Of a DNA stretch of 64,000 nucleotides, positions 11,471-23,182 are shown piece by piece. The notes beneath the pieces are model-generated. The model did not search any database and was not told the origin of the DNA. It was given only the letters and a program-made list of their open reading frames with translations. Source of the DNA: Euptelea pleiosperma (lineage: Eukaryota > Streptophyta > Magnoliopsida > Ranunculales > Eupteleaceae); assembly GCA_035048495.1 (NCBI GenBank), contig CM068551.1, positions 12,333,248-12,397,247 of the forward strand, given 5' to 3'. Made by a program: the position numbers and the translations under genes. Each line of letters opens with the position of its first letter. Position 1 is the first letter of the stretch.

Positions 11471-11976
11471 GGGCCTGTTTGGTAACGCACCGCGGCGGGC
11501 AAATAAAATATTTAGCCGCGCAAATATTCGCCCGGCTGTGTTTGGCAGCCACCCGCCCTTGGCGAATATTTAGCCAGGCCCACATATTTGCCCTCCGCGG
11601 ATCACCCCCCCCCCCCCCCCCTGTGAAAATATTTTCACGCCGATTATGCCTTGGTGAGAAAATTTTATTTTCTCGCCGGAAAATCACTATTTTCAATAAA
11701 AATTAATTTTTTAATATATAAAAAAGATAAAAATGAATTTTTTTTTATTCTTTGACATAATATGTGGTTCCCGCACTGACCCAACCTATTTTTGACTTAC
11801 TTTGATATGTGGGACCCACTCAAATTGAAAGAAAATGAAGTAAGCTGAAGTGAGCTAGCTCGTACACGTACCAAACATTGTTAAATATTGCTATGAGCAA
11901 ATATTTAGCCAAGATAATATTCGCCTGGCTAAATATTCGCCGTCGGAACTCTTTTTCTCACGTACCAAACAGGCCC
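11471..11976. mobile_element. Tourist-like (PIF/Harbinger) MITE, 506 bp
   Basis: Perfect 14-bp terminal repeats GGGCCTGTTTGGTA and TACCAAACAGGCCC are flanked by TTA on both sides (11468-11470 and 11977-11979). This is the classic Tourist/PIF-Harbinger signature. The interior repeats AAATATTTAGCC and GCGAATATT in both orientations, and has a C run at about 11607-11622. It sits in the outer part of another MITE-like sequence that shares 'TTGTTACTCACC...GGATGTTTAGCCCA' with 5918-5962. Confidence 0.92.
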
Positions 11977-11979
11977 TTA

Positions 11980-12585
11980 TGTTAATGAGAGTTCCAATCT
12001 ACCTAGGAAATGAAACCCTTTTTGAAAAATAAAACATACAAAAGAAAGGGGGGAAACCGGTTGGCATGGTCTCCCAGTTTCTTTAGGTACCCATCTCACA
12101 ACGTCGTTGGTTTTGAACATTACAATTATCCAAAATAGTTCATATTTTAAAAAATTTAAGAATGATTCAAAATCATTCCAAAATGACTTTTTTCTAGTAT
12201 AAATTTATAATATATCATTTATTTTATCTAGGTTTTTAAAAGACTAGTTTCATTTTTAAAACTTAACGGTTCACCCCTGTAACTAAAAAATTATGGTCAT
12301 TCATTGAAAAATCTATATAGATTAAACTAAGGAAACACATTACCAAGCCAAGTGTATTATTAAAGCATCAATTTTTTTTAATAATTTTTTTTTATATTTT
12401 TTAATACTTTTCTTCTAAGCTCTGGCACTACCCTGACCCGGCCCTGACCTTGAGAGTAGGGCTAGGGTCTAGCCGGTTCAGGCCCTCTAAGGGCTTGGGC
12501 TGGGCTAGGGACTCATCTTTATAAGTGAGGATAGGGTTAGGGTCGGGCAAAGCCCTACCTTAGCCCGGCCATTTGATAGCCCCAC
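11980..12585. other. Intergenic; one GGGCTAGGG-type repeat patch
   Basis: No gene is seen. From about 12420 to 12570 the sequence repeats variants of GGGCTAGGGTC and GCCCGGCC in both orientations, like the subterminal zones of plant hAT MITEs (compare 50997-51492). I cannot place its ends. Confidence 0.4.
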
Positions 12586-14160
12586 TGAAATTCGTCCAAA
12601 AGTGCTTATTTTAAGCAATTATCCTCTTCGCGTTGTCACATTCTCCTACGTAAAACTTCAAATTTTATCAATAATTCTACGTAAGAATTTTTATCATTGC
12701 GTAGAACACATTTTTTAGACGAAAATTGACTATTTGCATAAATTAAAAGTATTTTCAGAAGTCCAGATATTAAGTCATTTTAATCAAGTCTTATTATGAG
12801 CTTTTTCTATGATAGGAAACTAAATCGGACGATTCTAATAGATTGCGGGTCCACAATTGACTGATAGAGTCTAGGACCAAAGTTCAAAAGCCATCAAGCT
12901 GAGGATAAGAAGATATAGACCAAATATTAGGAGAGCTAGAGAGTCAGAGAAGCCTGAGAGAAGATCAAGAGAGAAGGAGAATCAAGCCCTGAGAGAGGAG
13001 ACTAAGGAGATTAAAACTCAAACAAATAACAAAAGACTAAGGCTTGCTAAGTTGGTGAAGTATGTAGAAGACCAAATCAAAAACCAGGTTCAAGACCCTC
13101 TGCTAGCATTTTCTATTTATTTTATAATATTTTCTCTCTCCTTTCTCTAAACCCTGAGTTCCACATCCTGCGGTCATCCTTCGCTCACCACCCACATCAT
13201 CATCATCTGAGCCATATGATCATCCATCCGACCATCTGATCATTCAGATCATCCGTCAAATCATCCGCTCACCATCCAATCGCCGTTAGATCTCCCAAAT
13301 CTCCATTCATATCGATTGGATTCTCCTAACTCTCCTATTGCCACATCATCTCTCCTAATCATCAATCCAATGGCTTTAAAATATGATCCACGGCCTCGCT
13401 CAAATCTCACCACGCTTTCACAAAAAGGTAGGGCCAATGCCACATGGCACGAGATGGATATGAGGGCTTTTTTTTGGAAATAAGTTGAATGGTTGAGATT
13501 TTGTCATTTTTTTGATGAGAAATGATTTGGGAATAAAAGATTTTTAATATTAGAATTTTGTAAAACATTCCGTGAGAAAGATTTTAAACACTTTGAAAAA
13601 ATACCAAAAAAATAAGAAAAAGGAAAGTTGTTTGAAAATTAAATGTGGTTTTTGAAAAAAATGATGTTTTAAGAAAAATATTTAAAACAAAATCTTTTAT
13701 TGGAAACTCACCAATCATAGAAACCATGGGTTTGGACCATATAAATAAAAAGAAAGAGAAAATAAGAAAGGAAGGAGGGCCTCCCACAAAAAACCCTAAT
13801 CCATATCTTCCATCCCACGTTCTCATTTCTCTTTCACAGTTGTTTCCCCCTTCACCTACGATCTCTTACTCCTCCTTCTCTCTTTTCTCTCCCTCACGGT
13901 GGTCCACCTTGCCGTGGTAGCAACTAGCGCCTCCATCATCACCGGCACGTACCTGCAACGCCCCCACGTTCTGCCCTACCCCTCCTTTATTCTTCTCTCT
14001 CTCAGTCACCACAAACAATTCTCTCCACATTCCAACCCCTTATATTCTCAATCTATCCCTCTATTGGACAGTAATCACCCCAACAACGTGCTGCCCCAAA
14101 CAATACCGCCACCAGCAGTGTGCTTTTCTGGTGTTGCACCTTGCTAGTAGGGGCGCCATT

Positions 14161-17100
14161 TGAAAGTAAGGTTTTTCCGTGTCATCAATTCGGAAACCCT
14201 AACTTCAACAATATTTATAAAATTTGATTATCTGTAAAATGTAACTTGTATAGCAGTACGTGTCGGATGTCGATCCGCACTTGGTGTGAGTTAGTGTAAT
14301 AAGAAATTAAAATTGAAAAATAATATACAGAGAAAAATGAGAATGGTGAAAGAGATGAGAAGGGCGAGTCGATTTAAAAACATCATTCATTTGAGATTCA
14401 GAACACCAAAATATCAAAACTTCATTAATCATCGAAGAATCAAAATAATAGAAATAAAGAAAGCATGTAAAGGGTTGAGAAATAAAGAGGTAAGGGAAAG
14501 AAACGTTCATTGAAATCTCGGAGCTAAGGGCGCTACCGATCAAGAAGAGGATTGTCAAAGACTTCGATGAATGCTTCAATCATGAGAAGGGGTAAGGGAA
14601 AGAAACGTCCATTGAGATCTCGGAGCTAAGGGCGCTACCGATCAAGAAGAGGATCGTCCAAGACTTCGATGAATGCTTCAATCAAGATAAGGGTTTTGAC
14701 AAAGAAGCATCCCATGACCTTTGGAGCTAAGGCGCTACCGATCAAAAAGAAGACCATCCAAATTTCATGGAATGCTGCTCAATCGTAGAATCCACATCGG
14801 ATCTTATCAACCGACAAGGTAGATATGAATTGGCAAATGTACGATAATATGCCCTAAGAAGCTTACCTTTTCACTCGCCGAAAGGAGTCGGCCAAGTGAA
14901 TAGGCGATCGGCCTGAGAAAGCAGTGAGAGAAAACATGAATTCCAAATAAAGACATCTCACTCTAGAGAGAGAAAATAGAAGGTAGAGAGAAAACATGGA
15001 ATTAGGGATGTCACGTCCCTTTCATGTCGTTTAGAAAGAGAGGAAATCTAGAGAGAGAAAGGCTTTCTAGAGAGAGAAAGTGAAAGGTAGAGAGAGAAAG
15101 TGAGGGTTAAGACACAAGTTTAGGAATGAGACGTCCCTTCCATGTCCGTTAGAGAAAAAGAGAGAGAAAATGAAATATAGAGAGAATGTAAAGATTCTAG
15201 AGAGAGAAACTAGAGGAAGAAGAGAGAGAAAAATACCTTTGACACTTACCGGAGTGAAGATCGCATGGTGAATGTTATGGCGAAGACTAAAGACGGTGAG
15301 GAGCAGCCATGGTGAGACACACCCAGTCAATGGATCTAGGCGCATGCTTGCTATTCTAAGGTATTCAACGACTGTGAAACTGTAGAGAATGGCTGCCCAT
15401 TAAGGAGAGATGCCAGCAACTTGGATGAGACGTCCAAGGTGAGTTGCTAAGGGAGCATTGCTGGTTGGTTGCCTTGAGTGTAGCCCTTGGTGATGCCTGA
15501 AGCACCCACAGATTGGAAGAGGGAAAGTGGTGGTTGTACTTGGCTGCTAGAGGGGCAGCAAGTTTTTGACCAGCATGTGGTGCTCATAGGGTGAAGAGGT
15601 GGAATGGTGGATCCTGGCTAAAAGAAGAAGAATGAGGAGGTCACGACCTGTGAGGGTTGCAGGTTGAAGATCCAGTAACCATACACAACAATGGTGAGGG
15701 CGGTGAAGAGGGTGCTGGAGTGTTGTTGGTGCATGGCCGGAGAAGATGCCGGTGGTGAAGATGGTGTTGCATATCAGATCTGCTGTGAAGAAGTGCAGGT
15801 CCAGTAAGGAGGAGCATGGCCAGGAGTTTTAGACATTGGAGGAGAAGGTGAGCACCCTAGTTGTATCTTGAAGGAGGAGACTGGTGAGGTTGGACCTGCT
15901 GGTCTTTGCAATGGGGAGGAGAAGAGGGTGCGGCTTGGTGAAGGAGATGAAGTGGCAGCCGATTGTGAAAGAGTGTGGTGGAGTTCCAGGTGGATCACCG
16001 GTTGCTGGTGGTGGTGTGAAACGGTGGAGAACGTGGAGATCTGCAGGCGTGCTCAGGCGTGTAGCTCATGGAGATGACAGCCTGCAAGTTCAGGCAGCAA
16101 GGGAGGAGGAGTTCTGCACGTTGTAGGCTCTCCTTTGAGAGGAAGAGATGAAGATGGTAGAGAAGAGGACGCACACGCACAGAGTGTTGCCCCAAACAAT
16201 ACTCTCAGGTCTGCAACTCCGGCGATAAGAAGATAGGGGTGGTAGGTTGTGGTGCTGCTCACAGGCATAGTAGCAAGAGGAACCAGGAGAAGAGAAGAAG
16301 AAGAAGAAGAAGGAGGAGGAGGGAAAGAAGAAGGAGAAAAGAGAGAAGAAACCTTACCGTTGGGAGATCTTGCCGGCGTTAATGGTGGATGGTTGTGGGC
16401 GGCTATGGAAGGAGGCGGACCACCTCCAATGGTGGTTAGACTTATCCTTGGAGGTGGTAGTGATGGTCTGCAAGATGAGGATCCTACAATGGAAGCGAGA
16501 TGAGTGTAGGTTGTTGGATGATGAGATAGGGTGCTCACTCGATCGATTAGATGATCGACCGATTGATCAGATGTTAGGGATGAGTAATCGGATGGTCAGA
16601 TGGTAAATCGGATGGCGGTCGAATGGTGGATTTGATGGATGATGGTGATATGTTAAGGAGCGAGAGTTGGCGAAAGCTAGGAGAGAGAAAATTAGGATTT
16701 AGAGAGAGGAGAGAGAATTAGGGGAGATGAGAGAGAAAATGTCAGAAAATAGATGGCAAAGGATTTGTAACCTTGGTCTTCACTGTGTCGCTCCTCATAC
16801 TTTACCAGTAGAGCAGACCATCATTTCTTGTTGATTCATGCGGCTTTAAATGCTTTGGTCCGTCTCTTGGTCATTGGCTCTCCTACTCTCTTCGTTCTTT
16901 GGGCCAGCTCTTCAGTCCTCTTGTTCGGTCCGTATTTGGCCCATATCTTCTAATCATAGCCTGTGGGCTCTTTAAGCTTTGATAATGGGCTTTCATGATT
17001 GATTTTGGCCCGCAAGTCTCGAGAATCATCCAATCGGGGTTTCCTGCGACAGAAAAAGCGCGTAATGAGACTTAATCAGAACGACTTTATATCTAGACTT

Positions 17101-17273
17101 CCAAAAATGTGTTTAATGCATGCAAATATACTATTTCGTCCAAAAAAGTGTGTTCTACACAACAGAAGAGACTCTTACGTAGAAAAGTAGAAAAATAGAG
17201 CAGTTTTACATAGTAGAGTGCGATAACACTAAAAGGATAATTGTTTAAAATAAGCACTTTTGAGCGAATATCA
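14161..17273 (-). repeat. Giant solo LTR, copy B, inverted inside copy A
   Basis: On the minus strand it starts TGATATTCGCTCAAAAGTGC (from 17273) and ends TTACTTTCA (at 14161), with the hairpin block at 14260-14280. It is about 3.1 kb, longer than its relatives, because of a 102-bp triplicate repeat and GA-rich expansions. The flanks CCATT and CAACA do not match, unlike copies C and D, so the insertion duplication is eroded or the copy arose by rearrangement. Frames in its GA/CT-rich interior (for example 15774-16606) are low-complexity and not believable genes. Confidence 0.7.
14491..14790. repeat. Three tandem copies of a 102-bp unit
   Basis: The phrase GGAGCTAAGGGCGCTACCGA recurs at about 14519, 14621 and 14722 with flanking similarity of about 90% for the first two copies and less for the third. 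It lies inside giant LTR copy B and is absent from the other copies. Confidence 0.85.
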
Positions 17274-18219
17274 CAACACCGGCTTGCAAGTCAACAATGG
17301 TGCGCCTCTTCCTCCCTTTACGTTGTGGACTGGTGCACATCAGTCTCCTTCTTCAACCGATCAGTCTGCTCCTCTTTCAACATGGAGTTTTATCTCCACC
17401 ATGCAAGAATCTCATCACCGCTGCAAGTGTACCGGCTGGGAACATCTCCGGCCAGATCTCCTTAAACCTATCTCTATCAGCGCCTCATCCCTTGGTCAAG
17501 CCTCCTTGCTAAACCAGTACATGGATACCCATCACCCGCAACCTCTGTTTCAGACGACAACACCTACATTAACACTAGGGCAAACTCTACCTTCCACACC
17601 ATGTGCAACAGGCCACATTGAGTGCGTCACGCACCCAACACTTTGCTAACCACTTTGGCCAACCATCTCCCCAAGTACCATCACCGGACGGATTCTCTTT
17701 AAGCAAGTCGTGGTTCTCCAATGGTAAGTCTTAAGGTGAGTTTTTGTCTCTAAACTCTCTTTCTCTCTCTATCATTCTCTTTCTCTCTTTAAATTTGTCT
17801 TTCTCTCTCTCTCTCTTTATTTTCTCCTCATTTTTAGATTGCTTTTTAGTTTAGTTTATTTTATTTTAGTTGTGATTCAAAGTGTTGTAATTGACTTCTT
17901 AATTCAATAAATCTAGTTCATTTTTGCCATTTTGTGTTCTCTTTCTACTTTGTTTAGTGTAGTGATAGTTGCTTAAAATTTCTAAAAATATGCATGTTTT
18001 AAAACGGATCCATCATTCTCATTCCCCCATCATTCGTAGTATTTTTTGTAAGTTTGTTTGTTCTCATTTGTGCTAACCCGACTAATTCCAAGTGCGGATC
18101 GACATCCGACACGAAACCTTGTACAACTCTAAATTTTGCAGGATAATCGAATCGAATTTACAAATGTGTTGAGATTAGGGTTTCCGTCCAACGACTGGAA
18201 AAACCCTTATTTCACCTAC

Positions 18220-19290
18220 TCATCATAAGCTATAAAACCATATGTAGTATGAAAATGAATGACCATAGCGGTCTGTAATATGTTGAGGCAGGTACCTAGT
18301 AGTCTGTCAATGTGTTATTTAATTATTAATTATAAAAAATCATAAATCATGGTTGTATTAATGTTCTAATATTATGAATAATTTTAGAAGACTACTTAGT
18401 ATTAACTTATAACATTATTTAACTTTTTGAATGTTTAAATTTTTCAACCAACTTGTATAACAGGCTAAGTTATGTAACATATAATCAATTTATATATGAT
18501 AATAGATGTTTAAGGTAAAAACCAATGAAATTAAGATTTTTCCAAAATTAAATTTTTATTTAAAAGATCTTCAATCTGTGCACAAATCCAGTGTAAGTGC
18601 ATCATAGATTTGATATATTTACACTTAATCTATCTATTTATAGCAAGAAATAATAAAAATAAATTTTATACTTACATACATTTCAAATTTAAAAAGCTCC
18701 AAAATAAGAGACGATTCGTCCTTACGATCAATTTGTGAACCAATAAATCTATAATGGATTGGTCTATTTTATAAAAAAAATATGAAAATGGATTAAATTG
18801 ATCAAATATTAGATTTGTAGCAATTTTGAGTTCAAATGAGATGTTCCTAACTTCGATTGAAATATTTCCATACATGTAAAAACATTTTGACCTAAATAAT
18901 ACATATTTACACTGTCAATTGATCGAAATTTATTGTTCATGCAAAATATTTTGACATGAATCAAATATTTTGTGAAGTCCATTGTCATAGTTGAACATAC
19001 AATGTCTAAAGTTCAAATGAAATCACGTTTACAAAACTCTGATAAGAACAACAACCAAAATATTTTACTGCTCTCCAACCTCATTACACAACCGATCAAA
19101 GAACTTCTTTACAAAGGATGGAATGGGGGTGAGCTTTTAAGAAAAAACTCAGAAGTAAAGAAACCTAATTACATACAGATAAAAGAAAATAGAAATACAT
19201 ATATACGATAATCTAAAAATATATAATAGCCCAAAAGACCATAAACTGAAATGATAAATAATTTATAATTCAAATCTTCATAATTAAAAA
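18220..19290. other. AT-rich intergenic, nothing recognised
   Basis: There are no convincing frames, repeat ends or RNA genes. Short minus-strand frames near 18672-18875 have no family resemblance. Confidence 0.5.
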
Positions 19291-19291
19291 T

Positions 19292-20370
19292 AATCCTCAA
19301 TATCTCATGAATATTGTAATTAAGTAAGAGATTAAATCAACTAAAATAATAAACAATTCGTAATCAATTCTCCATTGATGATAATAAACTTGAATATTTA
19401 ATGAATTTTATAATTCTGAGAAATAACATGTATGAACGATGTAGAATAATGATCAATACTATTGATAGGCCCAAGTCGTAACCTCCTATCTCATAATAGA
19501 CATTATTGTAATACCTTATATTTTTATTCCATTAATTATTGGTTAATAATTACTTTTTTGTGATGATAATTAATGCATGAATTATATTTGATCGAGTTAT
19601 GTTTAATCAGGTGGGCTTTTAGAGACTTTTAGGACCTATTTAGGACTCAGTTAATGACCCAATTGATACCCTTCAGCCTTAGGCCCATTAATTAACTTAA
19701 ATTAGGATTTTTAACTCTTCTTATTTAAGCATAAGTGAAAGTGACGAAAATTACTTTTTCTTTACATTAGTAAATCACTTATGTTCTTTTTTTTTTTCTC
19801 TCTCTCTCTCTCTCTCTCATCTTTGAAGCTAGGGTTGGGAAAACCCTTAGATCTTTGGTGGATTTGCTCTCTGTGATCAACAAATTAGCAACTAACATGC
19901 ATGTGAATCTCCATTAACCCCTTTATTTTGTATTAGTTGCTTTTATACATGCTTTGTGCGTTTAGAAACCATGATTAGGTTTTGTTTGTTCCTTACTTTC
20001 TTTTTTGGTGAGTTCTTTGCTTCATTCTTTATAGTTAATAAAGAAAGAGATTAAGTCAGTGAAAGCAATAAACAATTCATAATCAATTCTCAATTGATGA
20101 TAACAAACTTGAATATCTCATGAATAACCCCAATATCTCATGAATATTGTAATTAAGTAAGAGATTAAATCAGCAAAAATAATAAATAATTCATAATCAA
20201 TTCTCCATTTATGATAACAAACTTGAATATCTAATGGATTTTACAATTCTGAAAAAATAACATATATGAACGAATGTAGAACAATGATCAATACTTTTGA
20301 TAGGTCCAAGTTGTAACCTCCTATCTCAAAATAGACATTATTGTAATACCCTATATTTCATAATAGTATT
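19292..20370. repeat. Pair of about 240-bp direct repeats around a 0.5-kb insert
   Basis: The phrases CTCATGAATATTGTAATTAAG, AATCAATTCTCCATT and AACCTCCTATCTCA occur in the same order at about 19300-19520 and 20130-20360 (about 90% identical). A partial third copy lies at 20045-20125. Between them, 19530-20040 holds AT-rich sequence, a CT microsatellite (19797-19820) and AGCTAGGGTTGGG. It could be a small LTR-type (TRIM) element or a tandem duplication. TG/CA ends are not clear. Confidence 0.6.
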
Positions 20371-21190
20371 ATTTTATTGTAATACTATTGGAAGGTTCTT
20401 GAGATGTATTTAATTTAGTTGAATATTTTATGGGTATATATTTTAAACCCAGATTTTGTTTTATTGGATTCAGTGGTTAGTTTTAATTATCCATTTTTAT
20501 TCTGGTTTGGCTTTGTATTAATTTGGCACTAATGAGATGATTTCTAGATTCTCGCAATGTATTGAGATTCATTCCTTGCTCGCGCCTTAGGATTCATGCA
20601 TAAATAGAGATATTCTGGTCTATAAATTATGGGGCATGATAGATTGGTAGCACAGCCTAGGCTTTAGATTCCTTAGGGGAATTCTCTAAGTCTAGGTGTT
20701 ATAGAAGAAATGTGGCTAAGAAATTATGACCAAAGAACGCATTGATCGAGGGGCCTATCCAGAGTCAAAATCAACATTCAGGTCAGAATGGGGAAAATGA
20801 TCAGATCATCTATCAAATGAAGTTATCTAGAGGAACCAAGTGCATACGCCCGCATACAATTGAAAATCATATGGGCGTATAGGCCAAGATTCATGAGACA
20901 ATGCACAGATCTCAAGATAGGGGAAGATCAGATAGCAAAGCAAGGTTGGCCATCTAATCTAAGTGATCAAGGACAATTTCATCAGAAGTAAATGCATTTG
21001 CTCATGTCAAATTCAAAATGGCACGAGTGTATCGCCTTAGATCCCTTAAATTATAGCAAGATTGGATGGTTGAGAAAAGAGCACCACTGGATCTGAGTGA
21101 TCAATGACATATATGTCAGAAGCATACGCCCATTCAAATTCAAAATGACATGGGTGTATGGCCTCAAATCCCATTTGAAAAGTCTCGGTT
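20371..21190. repeat. Degenerate about 130-bp repeats ('CATACGCCCA' family)
   Basis: Near-copies of 'GATCAAGGACA...TCAGAAGTAAATGCAT...CATGTCAAATTCAAAATGGCA' occur around 20820-20900, 20960-21040 and 21080-21180, and once more at 22680-22770 beyond the LTR that follows. The spacing suggests the LTR at about 21.2-22.64 kb landed inside this array. There is no coding potential. Confidence 0.55.
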
Positions 21191-21199
21191 GTCAAATCC

Positions 21200-22640
21200 C
21201 AAGAATACTTAGTTCTTCGGTAAATATATATATCGTTGTGTCTCGAATCCCCTAAAGATTGAAGTATTAAAGATCAAGTGGACTTCGACAAAACAAATCA
21301 AAGAAGAATTAAAGCTAAAGAAAAATCAACCCAAGTGTTCAAGACCAACTGAAGACAAAGTCAAGTGATCAGGCTCAACTGAAGACAAAGTCAAAGCTCA
21401 AGTACGTTCTCACTCAATAAACGTTCAACTATGAAGAAACTCGTGTTGTGGCTACTTATATAAATCTAAGGGTACACCGCGCATTGCCAGCGGATCTTGA
21501 TTTACCCTAGATGGTTAAGTGATAGTTAGAAATCGTGTGTGTCAAAAAGAGAAATTCTAAAACTTTAGAAGTGTTTGGTTATGGACAAAGTGGTCCGGTC
21601 GACCGACCTTTTTGAGTAGGCGACCGAAGGTCCGGTCGACCGGCCAAAAGGGTTCGGTCGACCCTAACTCTCTGGTCCAAAATTTTGTGGTGTTAACTTA
21701 AGCGGGCGACCAACTAAAGGCTCGGTCGACCAGCAATAGTGTGATCGACCCCGCCCGTTTCGGATCTAGTTTGACAAAATCTCTTAAGCGATTATAAGCG
21801 TATTTTGGCCCTTCAAATGGCTATATTTAGTACAATTCTATTAATGGGAGGCCTACTTATAAATAAGAGCCATCTCCCTTCATTAGAATTAACCCAATCA
21901 AGAGATCTCTATACTACATTATTTGATTATCATTCTTTGAGTCCAGAGATCTGAAATTTGTGAGAGCTTAACTAGAGCAAAGCTGAGTATTCGTTGTGAA
22001 GGCTCTAAGTGTTTGGAAGAGACTATTATTCCGTAAGTATCTTCTTTTAAGAAGAGCATTACTCTTGGCAGAGTGTCTCTGGGGCGAATTCTTCTCCAAA
22101 TGATTTTCTATTCGATTGTATTCATCGAAAGACAAGTGTTTCTATGATCAAATACCTTTTTGATAGAATTCAAAATTTATGAACACTGTGTATTTTGTGA
22201 TTGGTGGATGAGTGAGGACTCATCTAAATGAGTTGTGGATTGTAGATCCATGAGAAAAGAATTTCTCTAAATCGACTACTAGCCTAGGCTGACTCTCTAG
22301 GTGAGCGAGAAGTGATTCTCGTTAGATTAAAACTAAGTGATATCTTAGTTAATTATTTATTTCAATTGGATATATTGTAATGCATGATTAAGATAATATA
22401 AGACTACTCATGTTGAGTATTGGACAGTGGACGTAGATGTGGAGTCACCAAACCACTATAAATTTGAGTCTAGTATGATTGTGAATGTTTGCATATTTGT
22501 TTATCAGATTTTTCCATATCTATGTTGTGTGGATGATTCATATTTTAATCCATAAAGAATTCACAGAGGAATTAAAAATTGTCCTATTCACCCCTCTCTA
22601 GGACTTAACTTTGTAATTAAAAGGGGATTTCACCATTTTG
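21200..22640 (+). repeat. SIRE/Maximus-like copia LTR, probably solo
   Basis: It has a cluster of palindromic CGGTCGACCG-type motifs (21590-21750), AACTCTTATAAATA-type promoter text ('CTTATAAATAAGAGCC' near 21856) and the tail 'CCTATTCACCCCTCTCTAGGACTTAA' near 22580-22610. These features are typical of SIRE/Maximus LTR ends and parallel to the LTRs at 39-45 kb. Exact ends and the duplication are not resolved. No gag follows. Confidence 0.6.
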
Positions 22641-22779
22641 AATCAACAGATCTTGAGATAGTAAGATTTAACGGTTGAAAAAGGAGCACTGTTGGATCTA
22701 AAAGATCAAGGACATCTATGTCAAAAGTAAAGACATACGCCCATGTCAAATTCAAAATTGAAAGTTCCCTTAACCTGGT

Positions 22780-23177
22780 TGATGTTAACCTAGAGGAGAA
22801 TAAATAGGTATTTAAAATTAGTCTAGTAGTTAATACCAAATTCAATTTATTGGTCTAGGTAAATGGGTTTTAATCCTTATAATGTTAAGGATTAATTGTA
22901 TTACCCCGAGAAATCACAATCGTTAGATTGATCCCCTTAAAACTAGATTCTCATGATCTGAACCCTAGACAAGTAGGCTTTCAACCTAAAATAAAGATCT
23001 ATTCAAAAATTAATGTGTACAATTATTATAAAAAGCAGTTAAGTTTTATTTTTTTAGAAAATAAATTGAAATGCTAATTCAAATAATAATCCCTCGAGTT
23101 TAGTGTTGATCACTTCACTCAAGGGAGTGCTGACACCTTAGATACACCAATAGAATAGTAGTCAGACCTGATCAACC
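22780..23177. other. Intergenic, nothing recognised
   Basis: AT-rich, with no frames of note. It is bounded on the right by the CATAG target duplication of giant LTR copy C. Confidence 0.5.
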
Positions 23178-23182
23178 CATAG

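Larger units (their letters stand above)
12586..18214 (+). repeat. Giant solo LTR, copy A (split by copy B)
   Basis: It begins TGAAATTCGTCC and ends CTTATTTCA, with 5-bp flanks CCCAC (12581-12585) and CCTAC (18215-18219), one mismatch. Removing copy B (14161-17273) leaves about 2.5 kb that is collinear with copies C and D. Shared blocks are paired CTACGTAA motifs near the start, a tRNA-like module (about 13041-13110), TATAAATA at 13740-13747 followed by AAACCCTAA, CT-rich leaders, and the hairpin block at 18092-18112. TG...CA ends, a 5-bp duplication and no internal terminal repeat are what a solo LTR leaves after recombination. The length points to Ty3/gypsy Tat/Ogre-like LTRs, but no internal domain is available to prove the lineage. 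Confidence 0.72.

Noticed and set aside
11607..11622. Run of C, and G run at 45662-45678
   Set aside because: Simple homopolymers inside a MITE and an LTR. They could also be sequencing-length artefacts.
15774..16606. Overlapping frames up to 161 codons on both strands
   Set aside because: GA/GGT-rich repeats within giant LTR copy B produce long frames in several phases. There is no domain and no homologous frame in the other copies.
20820..21190. Possible CRISPR-like spaced repeats
   Set aside because: The repeats are long, degenerate and irregular, and the organism is a plant.
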